Shown: positions 1 to 9,652 of the stretch, piece by piece
How positions within the stretch are numbered: the stretch's first letter is position 1
Layout: each line of letters begins with the position of its first letter
Source of the DNA: Litoditis marina
Taxonomy: Eukaryota; Nematoda; Chromadorea; Rhabditida; Rhabditidae
DNA: 64,000 bases
Reading direction: 5' to 3'
Assembly (NCBI GenBank): GCA_964036275.1
Contig: OZ038436.1
Location: forward strand, 6,606,482-6,670,481
Notes under the pieces: generated by a model
What the model was told of the DNA's origin: nothing
The model's input: the letters and a program-made list of their open reading frames with translations, nothing else
Database searches by the model: none
Program-made: the position numbers and the translations under genes

Positions 1-599
1 AATATCAAAATCAGTCAAGTGTAGCGTTTTCCTGTAAAACCACAATCCAACGTTTAGCTTTTGTTAGATGAATTCAATTAACAGTTGCTGGTTCCACTTC
101 CACTTGTCCATTGATGGTATCTTGTTGGCGAGTATTTAAAGAGTCATGGAAACATTGGAGTGAAGAGAACAAACGTACTTACTGCGTGATGTTTCCGATA
201 CTATTCAATCATGTTTATGTTCTCAAGTCAAAATTCATTACATTTTCACTTTACGGTTTTCAGTTTTGCTGTACACTGTTGTGTTTTCAAAACATTCATT
301 GATTGTTATTCTTCCCCTGTTATGATTATGTTGTCCTGTTTTGCTATGTTTATATTGGGTTTGGAGACGTCAACAATCCCTTCACCTACCAAATATCACC
401 GTTATTATTGTAACACAACTTTTCATCATTAATAGCCTAATGAGAAATCGGTCAAATTCGAAAAAAGTTATGTTCTCGTGTCGTTATGAAATTTTCTGTT
501 GTCCCTCGTCCCTCGTCCTTCGTCTCCCGTCCCATGTCCGCATGGTATTGAAAAAAACTACTGAACCGAATCGACTGAAAAGTGGCACACTCATGTGAA
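1..599. repeat. Dispersed-repeat DNA, no supported gene
   Basis: AT-rich sequence with no exon-like reading frame. It holds the first copy of the TATA-bearing module (listed separately). The stretch after that module, about 180-250, resembles the stretches after the modules near 4050 and 58190 (the shared stem is GTGATGTTTC followed by TTCAATCATG). It is therefore probably the worn left end of the family that makes up blocks A-C. Confidence 0.5.
113..172 (+). repeat. TATA-bearing module, copy 1
   Basis: Contains GTTGGCGAGTATTTAAAG followed closely by GGAAACATTGGAGTGAAG. This is one of 20 same-strand copies. The TATA-like core is slightly altered here (ATTTAAA). Confidence 0.6.
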
Positions 600-1215
600 C
601 CCCGAAGTTGGCTCGGCGCCGAAACTTGGGGGTTGGTACGTTGTGTCTGGCGCTTGGCGCGGGCGCCAGAGGGCGCCATAAGCTGAAAAACATGCGTTTC
701 CATCAGTGAAATGGTTTAAAATTCAGAATGGAGGTCCGAATGGTGAATTTAAACTATTTACCAGAATACGGTGCCTTGCCTTATGTTTGGCGCCAAACGC
801 TGGCGCCCACTGGCGCCAAATGAGAATAACGCGTGCGAGGCACGCTAACGACCGCAATCGTTCACAGAGGTCAGCACTATGAATGTAGTTGACAAATACG
901 AGTCGTGTACCCGAAGTGTTTCGATGGTCGGCGTCAAAATGCTCTTTTATTCGCCAATTGGCGCCAAGATTGAAAATAAGGTTTCCGAACCAAAAAAACC
1001 TCCGAAAATTTAGCTAATTGGTCAAGGCCATACATTCCAAATATTTTTTATCGATTGGAGTAACATGTTTGAATATTGGCGCTGGACCCAATTTTAGAAG
1101 TCAACTGGCGCCAAACATGCGTTGAAAAACCAGGATCGCAAAGTTCGAAAACTCGAAACTTCGTTCAGATATCCGGATGTTTGATAGTCACCACTTTTCA
1201 AAGTTTTTTCTGGTA
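600..1215. repeat. GGCGCC-palindrome repeat, copy 1
   Basis: Several TTGGCGCCAA-type palindromes are spread over about 500 bp, for example near 625, 665, 790, 810, 955 and 1105. The part from about 770 to 1200 recurs nearly base for base at about 25845-26270, followed in both places by the same foldback sequence. No reading frame is preserved between the copies, so I treat it as a non-coding repeat. The GC-rich palindromes contrast with the AT-rich surroundings. Confidence 0.7.
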
Positions 1216-1247
1216 TTCTACTCTATGAGGAATTGTAGCAGTACAAC

Positions 1248-1625
1248 TAGCGAAAAGCGAAAAGAGAACAATTCGTGAAAAGTGGGGAACCAGGAAGTGT
1301 GTGAGTTCTGTTCGGTATCACCGTTTTCAGCAAAAAGTGAACAATACGATGTTGTGAATGAGTGCGCAACAAAAGTAGAAAAATACATTTGTTTGCACAA
1401 CGGTTCATAATGTTTTTGGGTAAAATCATTATGCATTTTCACGTTGAATTGATATTATTGTAGTAGTTTTTTTTTGTGAACCGTCGTGCAAACAAATGTA
1501 TTGTTCTACTTTTGTTGCATACTCATTCACAACATCGTATTGTTCACTTTTTGCTGAAAACGGTGAAACCGAACAGAACTCACACACTTCCTGGTGCCCC
1601 ACGTTTTTCGAATGTTTGTTGGTTT
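1248..1625. repeat. Foldback (inverted-repeat) element, copy 1
   Basis: The left arm, about 1281-1411, and the right arm, about 1478-1609, are reverse complements over roughly 130 bp; both carry GTGTGTGAGTTCTGTTCGGT or its complement. About 65 bp separate them. The same hairpin is found at about 26312-26690 and 28780-29150. Open frames here are mirror images of each other across the arms and are not genes. Confidence 0.8.
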
Positions 1626-1733
1626 TGTACGCCAATTAATAGTTGGAATGCAAGTGAAACGCTATTCGAGTTTCTGGAGTTTACAACAAAACCTATTCAG
1701 TATTACACGGAGAACCCATTCTTATGCGACTTA

Positions 1734-3308
1734 GGCAGGGTTCATACTTTTTGCTGCCAACTCTGGCAGCAGCAGCAGCCGCTGCCAAGCATTTGGGCAG
1801 CGCTGCCGAAATGTTGTTGCTGCCAGAGTTGGCAGCATGAAATGGCGACAAGAAAGTATGAACGCATTTTGCTGCTCAGATTTTCTTTTCTCAAAAATCT
1901 CATACTTACATAGCTACTTAGTTTTTTTTATAATATTTTATAACCGTTTTCATTTTTTGAAAACTCCAGATGGATATAATTTTAAAAAAATATATAGAAT
2001 GGGAATCCGTCGTAATTGCACCCGATGGGACTAAAATTTATGACATTCGGCAGTAGCCTGTAGATATATTGATTTCCAGATTACAACGTTCACCTTTAGT
2101 TTATGTCCCTACTCGATATGAAACGGAACAAGTAATTTATAGGTACTCACGCACGCGACGCGACAAAAATTAGAAAAGTCGAAATTATTATCGTAGCAGG
2201 CGGAGAAATGCTGACTTTACGACCGCAAAAGTGATTTGGGATAAATGTCCAATGTCCACTCGAAAAAGATCGATAAATTTGGGGCAAAATGTAGGGCACA
2301 GCGGGTTCTGGGCTTATGACTTATGAGAAAAATGTTTTGTATCATGGTGGCCAAAACGGGGGGCTAAAGTATCATGGTGGCCAAAACGAGTATTTTCGAA
2401 CGAAACTTCCGCAGATGGGGTAATCGATCATGAGAATTACGAATATCGATACGGGGTTAAAGGTGGTGGGGGGCTGACCCCCCATCACCTTTAACCCCGC
2501 AACTATGTCCACTGGTAAATCTTCTAGTACGCTGGGGCCTCGCGTTGGTGGTCGTCGAGCACCGGGCGCTAATGGTACTACGCTGCGCAGTTTTTAAATG
2601 AAGAGAAAAAGGCGAAGAAAAGGAAAAATTTGTAAAGTTTGAATTTGGAAAAATATCCTCATTTTGATCAAATTTGACCCAATACGAATTAATTTGAAAG
2701 ATTTATAGTTTAGCCCCCCACCACCTTTAACCCCGTATCGATAATCGTAATTCTCATGATCGATTACCCCATCCGCGAAAGTTTGGTTCGAAAATACTCG
2801 TTTTGGCCAAGATGATACTTTAGCCCCCCACCTCCTTTAACATTATGTCCATGTTCGATTCCCGTGGTCGATTACCCCATATCTGATTCATTAATCCATG
2901 TCCAGGTTCAAACTGCCAACATTTTCACGTAAAGTATGAAACTGTTAAAATAAAACCAATGTTCAGGTGTAAACTGCTAAAAATATCAACTAAACTTTCC
3001 TACCGTGAAAAAAAATGTTCGAAAATGAGTAAAAACAATGTTTCATGGATCAAAAGGAGTTGGCTACATGTCATGCAGTTTGCTAGCGACCAAACTGCAA
3101 TTGCTGCTCGAGTCGGCAGCAAATTGCTGCCGACTGCAACAAATGTCGCGTGAGTTGGCAGCAAAAAGTATGAACGCAGAGTTGGCAGCAGACTGTTGCT
3201 GCTTGCTGCCGGCAGCAAGTCTTGGAGTCGGCAGCACGATCGATAATTACACTTTGCATGTTGCTGCTGCTGCTGCCAGAGTTGGCAGCAAAAAGTATGA
3301 ACCCTGCC
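1734..3308. mobile_element. DNA transposon with GGCAGGGTTCATAC termini and TTA target duplication
   Basis: The ends are inverted repeats of about 45 bp: the left begins GGCAGGGTTCATACTTTTTG and the right is its complement, both continuing into a GCTGCC/GGCAGC-rich stretch. TTA at 1731-1733 is repeated at 3309-3311. Related uninterrupted copies near 23250, 26805 and 29270 read straight across the site, so the 1575-bp insertion is directly visible. TTA/TAA duplications with GG-starting ends are typical of PIF/Harbinger elements; that assignment is inference. No transposase frame is visible, so the element is non-autonomous. It carries a nested inverted repeat. Confidence 0.82.
2357..2832. repeat. 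Nested inverted repeat inside the 1734-3308 element
   Basis: The arm at 2357-2475 and the arm at about 2710-2832 are reverse complements over about 120 bp with few mismatches; both contain ATCGATCATGAGAATTACGA or its complement and end in a GGTGGTGGGGGGCT block. The inner edge of the left arm also forms a tight hairpin (GGTGGTGGGGGG, then CCCCCCATCACC, about 2459-2493). Related GTGGTGGGGGG sequence recurs near 52215. Confidence 0.75.
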
Positions 3309-3311
3309 TTA

Positions 3312-3600
3312 GCCGTGGCAGATGCTAATCTTGCGGTAACGAACTTCGGACTAAGTAACGAAGCCCCCCTAAGTCTCATATTCTGAAATCAAAAGAGATT
3401 CCAAAAAGTTCACGCGGTTGAATGTTGCATCAACAGTTTATTGCTACAATGATTAGGTGAACGGGAATGAAACTAAATAAAAGACTAAATGAGTGGAAAT
3501 AAGTAGAAATGATAAGGACGGAATGTTCATGTTCCATATTACAGGATTTTTTCATGTTACTATATCTTTTCGACGAAATCCGTCTTTTAGCTAATATCAG
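3312..3600. repeat. Continuation of block A after the transposon
   Basis: Matches about 23256-23520, 26804-27060 and 29268-29540, for example at GTTCACGCGGTTGAATGTTG. Together with 1626-1733 it forms the interrupted counterpart of those copies. No gene is seen. Confidence 0.7.
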
Positions 3601-3647
3601 ATTACTTCAATTATGAACTGTTGTCCGAATAGAAGACCATCAAAGCT

Positions 3648-3697
3648 TTCGAGTTGGCGAGTGTATAAACCCACACGGAAACATTGGAGTGAAGTAA
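3648..3697 (+). repeat. TATA-bearing module, copy 2
   Basis: GAGTTGGCGAGTGTATAAAC then CGGAAACATTGGAGTGAAG. An AATAAA hexamer follows at 3770-3775, about 107 bp after the TATA-like core. Confidence 0.65.
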
Positions 3698-3992
3698 GAA
3701 TGTGTTGCTTTTTGCATGTATCCGGTATTATACTATTGAGCCACAGTGAAAAACCATTAGAGGTTTTCAAATAAAGTATTTTCCCATTTCTGTTGTGGTT
3801 CAATCCAATATTGTTTAAAAGAAAGGTTTAAACCGAGGTTGAAAGCACTGAAAATGTCCACACATTTTATTACCGTTCCGACAATCAGTGCATAATATCA
3901 AGTGAACCGTTTTCTTGTAAAACTACAATACAACGTTTAGTTAATATAAGACGAATTTACAATTGACAAGTCATCATCATCATTAAACATCG

Positions 3993-4052
3993 AGATATCG
4001 AGTTGGCGAGTACTTAAAAACATACGGAAACATTGGAGTAAAGAGAACAAAC
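3993..4052 (+). repeat. TATA-bearing module, copy 3
   Basis: GAGTTGGCGAGTACTTAAAA then CGGAAACATTGGAGTAAAG. Confidence 0.6.
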
Positions 4053-4303
4053 CTACTGACTTTGTGATGTTTCGAATACTACTTATTCATGTGTATGTTT
4101 CACAGGCAAAATTCATTACATTCTCACTTTACTGTTCATAATTTTGCTGTACACACCGGAAAATGTTGAAGTAATGAAAAATATTGAAGCAATCCGTTGT
4201 AAACAGGTATTAAAACAACTGAAAAGTGTGGTTAATCGGTACAAGTCGTTGTATTGTTCTGTTACACTACTTTTATTCTGTTCACATACTCGATCGAGTA
4301 TTC

Positions 4304-4356
4304 GCAGTGAGCGAGTTTTTATATACACACAGAAACATTGGAGTGAACAGGAAAAG
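4304..4356 (+). repeat. TATA-bearing module, copy 4
   Basis: A variant core, GTGAGCGAGTTTTTATATAC, followed by GAAACATTGGAGTGAACAGG. AATAAA follows at 4463-4468, immediately before a tRNA 3' half. Confidence 0.6.
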
Positions 4357-4469
4357 TGATGGTTGTCTCCGGTAGATGTCAGTTGACATTTTTCCCAGTA
4401 AACATTCTCCATGATTCTACATTAGCTTTTCTCCTTTTTCTACTTACCTGTATTTTTTCTCAAATAAAG

Positions 4470-4507
4470 GAAAAATCCTTCGCGGGTTCGAATCCCGCCT
4501 GAGGCAA
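4470..4507 (+). pseudogene. tRNA 3' half (variable arm, T arm, acceptor strand)
   Basis: Matches the 3' half of the class II tRNA at 25107-25189: AAATCCTTCGCGGGTTCGAA followed by the T-stem partner, an acceptor 3' strand with one change (TGAGGC instead of TCAGGC) and the same TTTTGCATTT-type flank. The 5' half (D arm, anticodon arm) is absent and replaced by unrelated AT-rich sequence. Equivalent halves lie at 30119 and 58553. Confidence 0.8.
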
Positions 4508-5384
4508 ATGTTTTGCATTTCACAAATTGATGAACTATAGTTATTTTTGTGATCATTACATTTGTACCAATTATCTTCATTATTAACAATTGACATGAAT
4601 GCTGGCTGCCATACCAGGCTGTACTAACTTTTACATGGTTTTGCTTCATTGCAGTGTGTTTCAGTGTTAGTTGTTTGATCTCATCGTGGTTCAATCGATA
4701 GTACGACATTGCTATCGAGTATGCACCTCAAACTAAACGTCATATTGAAGTCACGATTAAGTAAATGGTATGAAAGACCTTGTAAAAGAGACTTTTGTAT
4801 TCTAACAATAGTTAGTGCACTTGAATAATGGCAGTTTGTCAAGGACAGATTCAAACTGTTTAGAATGAATTTATGATAAACTCCATTTGCACTATTAAAC
4901 GAGAATGAATGTGTTTAGTGGTTTCGAATGTATTTGACGAGACTTTCATTGGAAAACACTTATTGATGTTTGGATAATGTAATGAACATCTTAGTTATGC
5001 ACAATATGTTCAAAAACGCGTTTATAAACGGCATTAACAGAGAAAATGGCATTCTCTTTGTTTTACTTCGTTGATTGTAAATTCACAATCGTGTGATAGC
5101 GTTTTTTGATGTGAAGAACTCCGTTCGAAACTTTACAGTGGTGTGATTGTGCAAAATTTGGGTTTCAACCTAAAAAATGGACTCATAATAGCGTTTTTAC
5201 CGAATTTCTTATATTGTTGGTTCACATCAGCGTTTAAGTAATATTTCTAACAGAAAATAAACTGAAGATCTATCTGGTCAAATCTGTCATGCTTATTTCT
5301 CCTTTACAGAACAAAGGCAATTCACCTTGGTGTATCGAAATGCAGCTCTTATTCACGGTGAGACTTTACTATACTGTTTGCCAA
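4508..5384. repeat. Block A upstream region of the TTL gene
   Basis: Matches about 30156-31030 and 58591-59470 throughout. It includes the un-inserted counterpart (CTGCCATACCAGGCTG, about 4606) of the target of the hAT-type elements. No conserved frame is apparent. It probably contains the promoter of the downstream gene, but no specific motif can be assigned. Confidence 0.55.
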
Positions 5385-5470
5385 TTACACAGTCACGTGA
5401 AGCATGTTTGATACAGAAGAACTCAGAAACGTCCAATGACAAAGTGCACGATTCCTTACTACAATACAAG
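5385..5470 (+). promoter_or_regulatory. Leader/E-box repeat immediately upstream of TTL-A
   Basis: Contains a CACGTG-type hexamer (ACAGTCACGTGAAGCATG) and leads directly into the start codon at 5471. The same sequence precedes TTL-B and TTL-C. Related copies stand alone at about 9850-9955 and 51110-51225, and reversed at about 41300-41440 and 63000-63090. It is therefore a dispersed repeat that also forms the 5' leader of the gene. A regulatory role is inference. Confidence 0.4.
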
Positions 5471-8400
5471 ATGATTAATTGTTTTCAGCTGTTTTTCCTG
5501 GTAGTTTCGACCTACGCCGAATTGCCCGCTATTCCGAGGGGCGAAATGAGAATTATGGCGAATTTAACATTGAAATGCGCCCTCTTCGAGAACTACTTCA
5601 TCGAAATTCAATTGAAAGAGGTTTGTAAAATATTTGACCTACGTCAGCAAATTCGAAATCGAAAGGCTAACTTGCCGGAAAAACTACTTAACTTAATAGT
5701 TTGTTTCATTCGCACTGAGACCTATTAACATCGTGCCAAGATGTTCTAATGACGGTTTCTCGCAGAAAACATGACTTATCCAAAATGTTCCCACGTTCCC
5801 TTATGAAACTGAACAGCCTCTGACATTTTTTTTGAAACTCAGTGGAGAAAAATAGCCTGTAGTATTCATTGGCACGCGGCCAAGTTTGAGTGGAAAGATC
5901 GCAACTATACGCACTACACAAGCTTCGAACACTGAACACGATTGAACTTTTGTTCTTTGAAAGTTTTACGAAAAAGTTCACAAAACCTAAGACTGAAAAT
6001 TCAAAAAAAGAGAGGTTGTACGTCATACTAATCATGTACAAGTCAAACTGATTATAAGCAGGAACGATATTTCAGACTGATTCACTAACATTCGATGATC
6101 CAATTGGCCAAGTCTGGAAGTTTGAGTTTAAGAGAAAAGAAGCGAGAGACGTCTTTATTTGGGGAGACGCGGATGATGATGGAATTTTCGACGGTTACAT
6201 CGAAGTTTTCTTCAAAGTCAAGCACAACTGTACTCCGGTACGTTTCACGAGCAAACGAGAGAGAGCATGAAAACAATGAGGCTGCAGAGAGTCTGCGTCT
6301 CTCTGACCTATACACTCTCTCGTTAAGGCTATCACAGAAGTGGCTGCATACTCGTTGGCAACTTTCATGTGATAGTGTCCCTATATTCTAAGTTTCATAA
6401 AGAGTTACAAGAGATCAAAAAACAACTTGGTCTCGATGACATTAAGAGAAGATAAGACATTACTAACTACTTCAAAGTTGAAAACAGAATTGCTCAATAC
6501 GCAGAAACAATCGACCGAACATGAAAAATCACTCAATTTCCCTCGAAAACAACCGTAGTTTCTCTATTATCTGGAGACTACGAGTTTCTGTTCATCATGC
6601 GTGCTTTCTCGGAATCGCGCGCAGCGCGAAGCGCTGTGCGAGATTTGTCTTTGGTCCGGCTAATGCGCGCTTCCGTTTTTTCAGTTTCTCCTCAAAAAGG
6701 CTGAAATTCGCAAAACAAAGTTTTTATTGATGTACTTGTTTTCTATAGCTAATTCCCTAACCGTGTTTCAAATTTGACAAGAAAAGTAAACCCAGTTCAA
6801 GAGTTTCTACTCAACCGAATTCGTTGAAAAATGTGGAAGACATGTGATACCTACTCAAACACTCGCGGAGCAAAAAAAAATTCAAGAAAAAATTGTTTTA
6901 CTTAAAGTTATAGACATTTTCCGGAACGTGTCTGCGTCTCTCCATTTAGCACGCTCTCTGACTCTCTCTGTCCGGTCGACAACTCAAACTGTATTGTAAC
7001 TTAGAGTAACATTTACCGATTTGCTCGAAAATTGAAATATGATGCCATCGTGACTTTTATTTGAGTATGAAGTATTCTATTCCTGACGTCCTTCAGGATT
7101 CTGGAGACCGGATGACGTCATTTTTGAAAAGTGCAAAGTTGACGTCACATATATTTTCAAATGATGATAATATCTTAGAAAGAGTCAATCAACGGAGAAA
7201 CTCAATCTAAAAGTGACGTATTCTGAGATTCTGGAGACCAGATGACGTCATTTTTGAAAAGTGCAAAGTTGACATCACATATATTTTTAAACGATGGTAA
7301 TATCTTAGAAAGGGTCAATTAACGGTGAAACTCAATCTGAGAGTGATTTATTCTGGGATTCTGGAGACCAGATGACGTCGATTTTGAAAAGTGCAAAGTT
7401 GACGTCACATATATTTTCAAACGATAGTAATATCTTAGAAAGGGTCAATTAACGGTGAAACTCAATCTGAGAGTGATGTATTCTGGGATTCCGGAGACCA
7501 GATGACGTCATTTTTGAAAAGTGCAAAGTTGACGTCACATATATTTTCAAATGCTGAAAATATCTTAAAAATGGTATATTAACGACAAAACTTTATGTAA
7601 ATATGACTTATTCTGGAAATCAGAAGGCCAAATGACGTCAACTCTCAAAAAATTGACGTGAAATATGTTTTCTAATGCTGAAAGTTTCTTAGAAATGGTC
7701 AATTTACGATGAAACTTCATTCAAACATGACGTATTCTGGGATTCTGAAGGGCAGAGGGCAGAAAGTAAGTTTTTAGAACTGCAATGTTGACGTCATATT
7801 TCTCTCAAATGATAGTAATACTCGGCAAGTGGTTCATTAAGAAAACAATTTTATCTGCACCGTACAGATCAAACCACTTCTCTACATACCTACGGCATGT
7901 AAACAAAAAGAGAAAAATTCATGAAAAAGTGGGGGCCCAACGAATGTAAGATTTGTCTTCTGCTGTGCTCTAGACAACTACTCTCAAATGGAGCAGCTAC
8001 TGCTACAAAAACCGAAAAATACTCATGTATAACTGTTCATTACAAACATACAAAAGTCGTAAAATATTTTCTCAAACCTGTAAACTAGAATCTACAAGTC
8101 ACAGCTGCGGAAGAGAGAACAACTGTTGAATAATATGCCGAACGTTATAGCACCTAGAATTGAAGTAATGATCAAAAACACCAACCATTGTGCACAAAAC
8201 CAGGAACTCTATAATTGACTACGTTGAGTTAACATCTGTGATTTGTAGATTCTAGTTTACAGGTTTGAGAAAATATTTTACGACTTTTGTATGTTTGTAA
8301 TGAACAGTTATACTCGAGTATATTAGTATTTTTCGGTTATTTACAGATTCTAGTTTACAGGTTTGAAAAAATATTTTACGACTTTTGTATGTTTGTAATT

Positions 8401-8747
8401 AACAGTTATACATGAGTATTTTTCGGTTTTTGTAGCAGTAGCTGCTCCATTTGAGAGTAGTTGTCTAAGGGGCGCACAGCAGAAGACAAATCTCACAGTC
8501 GTTGGCCCCCACTTTTTCATGAACTTCTTTAGAATTTGGACCGTAGTTTTTGGAAAACGAAAAAAACTTTGATAATTTTCAGCATAGAGAACCCGTGATA
8601 ATGGACCTCCCGAGATCAAAACGGTTCAACATTAATTTGATGCCGTACAATGTCAAGCATGTTCCCGGATCTACATACCAATTGCCGGTAGAAGAGACGA
8701 ATGATAAAGTTTGGAACTTGGATCAGCCGTATTATCGTTGGTGGTAA
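5471..8747 (+). CDS. Transthyretin-like (TTL) secreted protein, copy A, three exons
   Basis: Exons 5471-5620, 6076-6237 and 8583-8747, all phase 0, with GT donors (GTTTGTA, GTACGTT) and TTTCAG acceptors, give 158 residues. ATG 5471 is chosen because it opens a signal peptide: hydrophobic residues 5-15 (FQLFFLVVSTY) with a likely cut after A16. The mature part fits the nematode TTL family (Pfam Transthyretin-like/DUF290): a strand ending ANLTLKC (C36), EIQLKE, an acidic D-rich turn near residues 81-90, and FKVKHNC (C102), the usual cysteine pair. NLT and NCT are sequons. TTL proteins are secreted beta-sandwich proteins of mostly unknown ligand. The C-terminal 30 residues (ending YYRWW) are unusual. 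Intron 2 is 2345 bp and full of repeats. Compared with copy C there are amino-acid changes but no break, suggesting the gene works. Confidence 0.72.
6238..7080. other. TTL-A intron 2, first part
   Basis: Intronic sequence aligned in its first few hundred bases with the B and C copies. It contains TCTGCGTCTCTCTGACC (about 6290), the site where the LTR complex landed in copy B, and a GCGC-rich patch (6613-6640). No gene is seen; a short frame at 6521-6730 has no support. Confidence 0.5.
7085..7800. repeat. 130-bp minisatellite with TGACGTCA palindromes
   Basis: The marker GATGACGTCA (or close variants) stands at 7111, 7241, 7371, 7501 and 7631, an exact 130-bp period, with a worn sixth unit to about 7800. 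Exact TGACGTCA palindromes start at 7113, 7140, 7243, 7400, 7503, 7530, 7633 and 7789. TGACGTCA is the full CRE recognised by CREB/ATF bZIP factors. The array is in intron 2 of TTL-A and is absent from the B and C copies. Confidence 0.85.
7905..8527. repeat. Foldback element in TTL-A intron 2
   Basis: About 7913-8100 and about 8340-8525 are reverse complements; the outer ends read CATGAAAAAGTGGGGGCC and its complement. Part of the right arm (TTCTAGTTTACAGGTTTGA, near 8249 and 8348) is duplicated in tandem. It ends about 55 bp before the exon 3 acceptor. Confidence 0.75.
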
Positions 8748-8865
8748 CTGTGCCAGGTCGGTAATTTCCATAGTTGTCGCTTAGAGAAAGGCGGGGGTAT
8801 ACTGTATATCTCACTTTGTGATGTGTAGGACCACATATATACGATTCGTCCATTTAGTTACTATA

Positions 8866-8940
8866 AGTCCAGATGGTATGGTGGTTAGCGTGCGAGATTC
8901 CCAAACTTTGGAGCTCGGTTCCAGTCTCACATGAGGCGAC
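8866..8940 (+). pseudogene. tRNA-Gly-derived relic, copy A
   Basis: A tRNA-like stretch with an A-box-like TGGTATGGTGGTTAGCG and a B-box-like GGTTCCAGTC at normal spacing. Aligned on the tRNA frame, the anticodon position reads CCC (loop TTCCCAA). Anticodon, T and acceptor stems contain mismatches, so a working tRNA is unlikely. Copies sit at the same place in B (39577) and C (61239). It could also be the head of a tRNA-derived SINE. Confidence 0.5.
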
Positions 8941-9538
8941 TATTTTGTAAATTTGACACGCATTATATAGTAGTCTTCGTTCCTACTCAGAATTATACAG
9001 TAACGCATTCAATTAGTTTGATGACTGTTTTTTCTGCAAACTTTTTCGGAAATACTATCTTGTAATAGAACTTACAATGGAATGCAAAAATGGGTAAATT
9101 TTTCCATAGAAAAAACATAACTAAATGGACTCCACGCTTTGCAATCATAGTATAGGAATCTCAGTAGTAACAAAGAGAACTCTAGCTCGAAAAAGAATCG
9201 TATGGCATGACTAGTGAAACACTATGAAACAGGTGTTGTGATGAACTTCTCGATAATTTCCCTCAATTGATAATTTATTTCATCTCCTGATGTGTGGAAC
9301 ACATCATAATTCACTGTCACCAAAACACGGAAACAGTAAAATTATTACAAAAAAGTACATCGGCTATTTCCGATCTGTTTCGTAAAGTGACAGAATGCTA
9401 GTAACACCGAGTGAGAGTTGAAGGAGAAAGTATGGTCCATACTAGATAGGAACTAAATTGTTACTGTTAATGAATCGTGTAACAGGTGTGTTTTCAAATT
9501 TGAAGATAAACTTGTGTACCAGTGGTTTTTTTTTTCAG
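8941..9538. other. Non-coding interval, partly shared with blocks B and C
   Basis: AT-rich. Stretches align with 39648-40034 and 61311-61681, with insertions particular to A (about 9150-9460). Nothing gene-like is seen. Confidence 0.5.
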
Positions 9539-9652
9539 GATGCAGATTTCTTTCCATTCCGCTCTACCAAGTATCGTATTTTGTGTGATGAACTGAATAA
9601 AAATGTTGGTCCATTGTTTTCGAAGAAGGAAACTATGAAAAGTATATATTGA
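9539..9652 (+). CDS. Unassigned conserved exon, copy A
   Basis: Begins after a strong polypyrimidine-TTTCAG acceptor and runs 37 codons to TGA at 9650-9652. Its peptide (starting DADFFPFRSTKYRIL) resembles the copy C peptide (DEAVIHFRPTKYLIL): FR.TKY, IL, LNKNV and GP.F are kept while many bases differ. That is the pattern expected of coding sequence. I do not recognise a family. It is probably one exon of a gene downstream of TTL whose other exons cannot be identified, or a relic of one. Confidence 0.42.
   Translation, partial: DADFFPFRSTKYRILCDELNKNVGPLFSKKETMKSIY

Noticed and set aside
2504..2596. Short frame from ATG 2504 (begins MSTGKSSSTL)
   Set aside because: About 29 codons in the loop of a nested repeat, no partner copy and no splice support; too short to call, although its composition is protein-like.
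5327..5470. N-terminal extension of TTL-A upstream of ATG 5471
   Set aside because: The frame starts at TTG and has no upstream ATG; ATG 5471 gives a good signal peptide and is kept in copy C.
7085..7800. CRISPR-like array
   Set aside because: Whole 130-bp units repeat with no distinct spacers; eukaryotic minisatellite.
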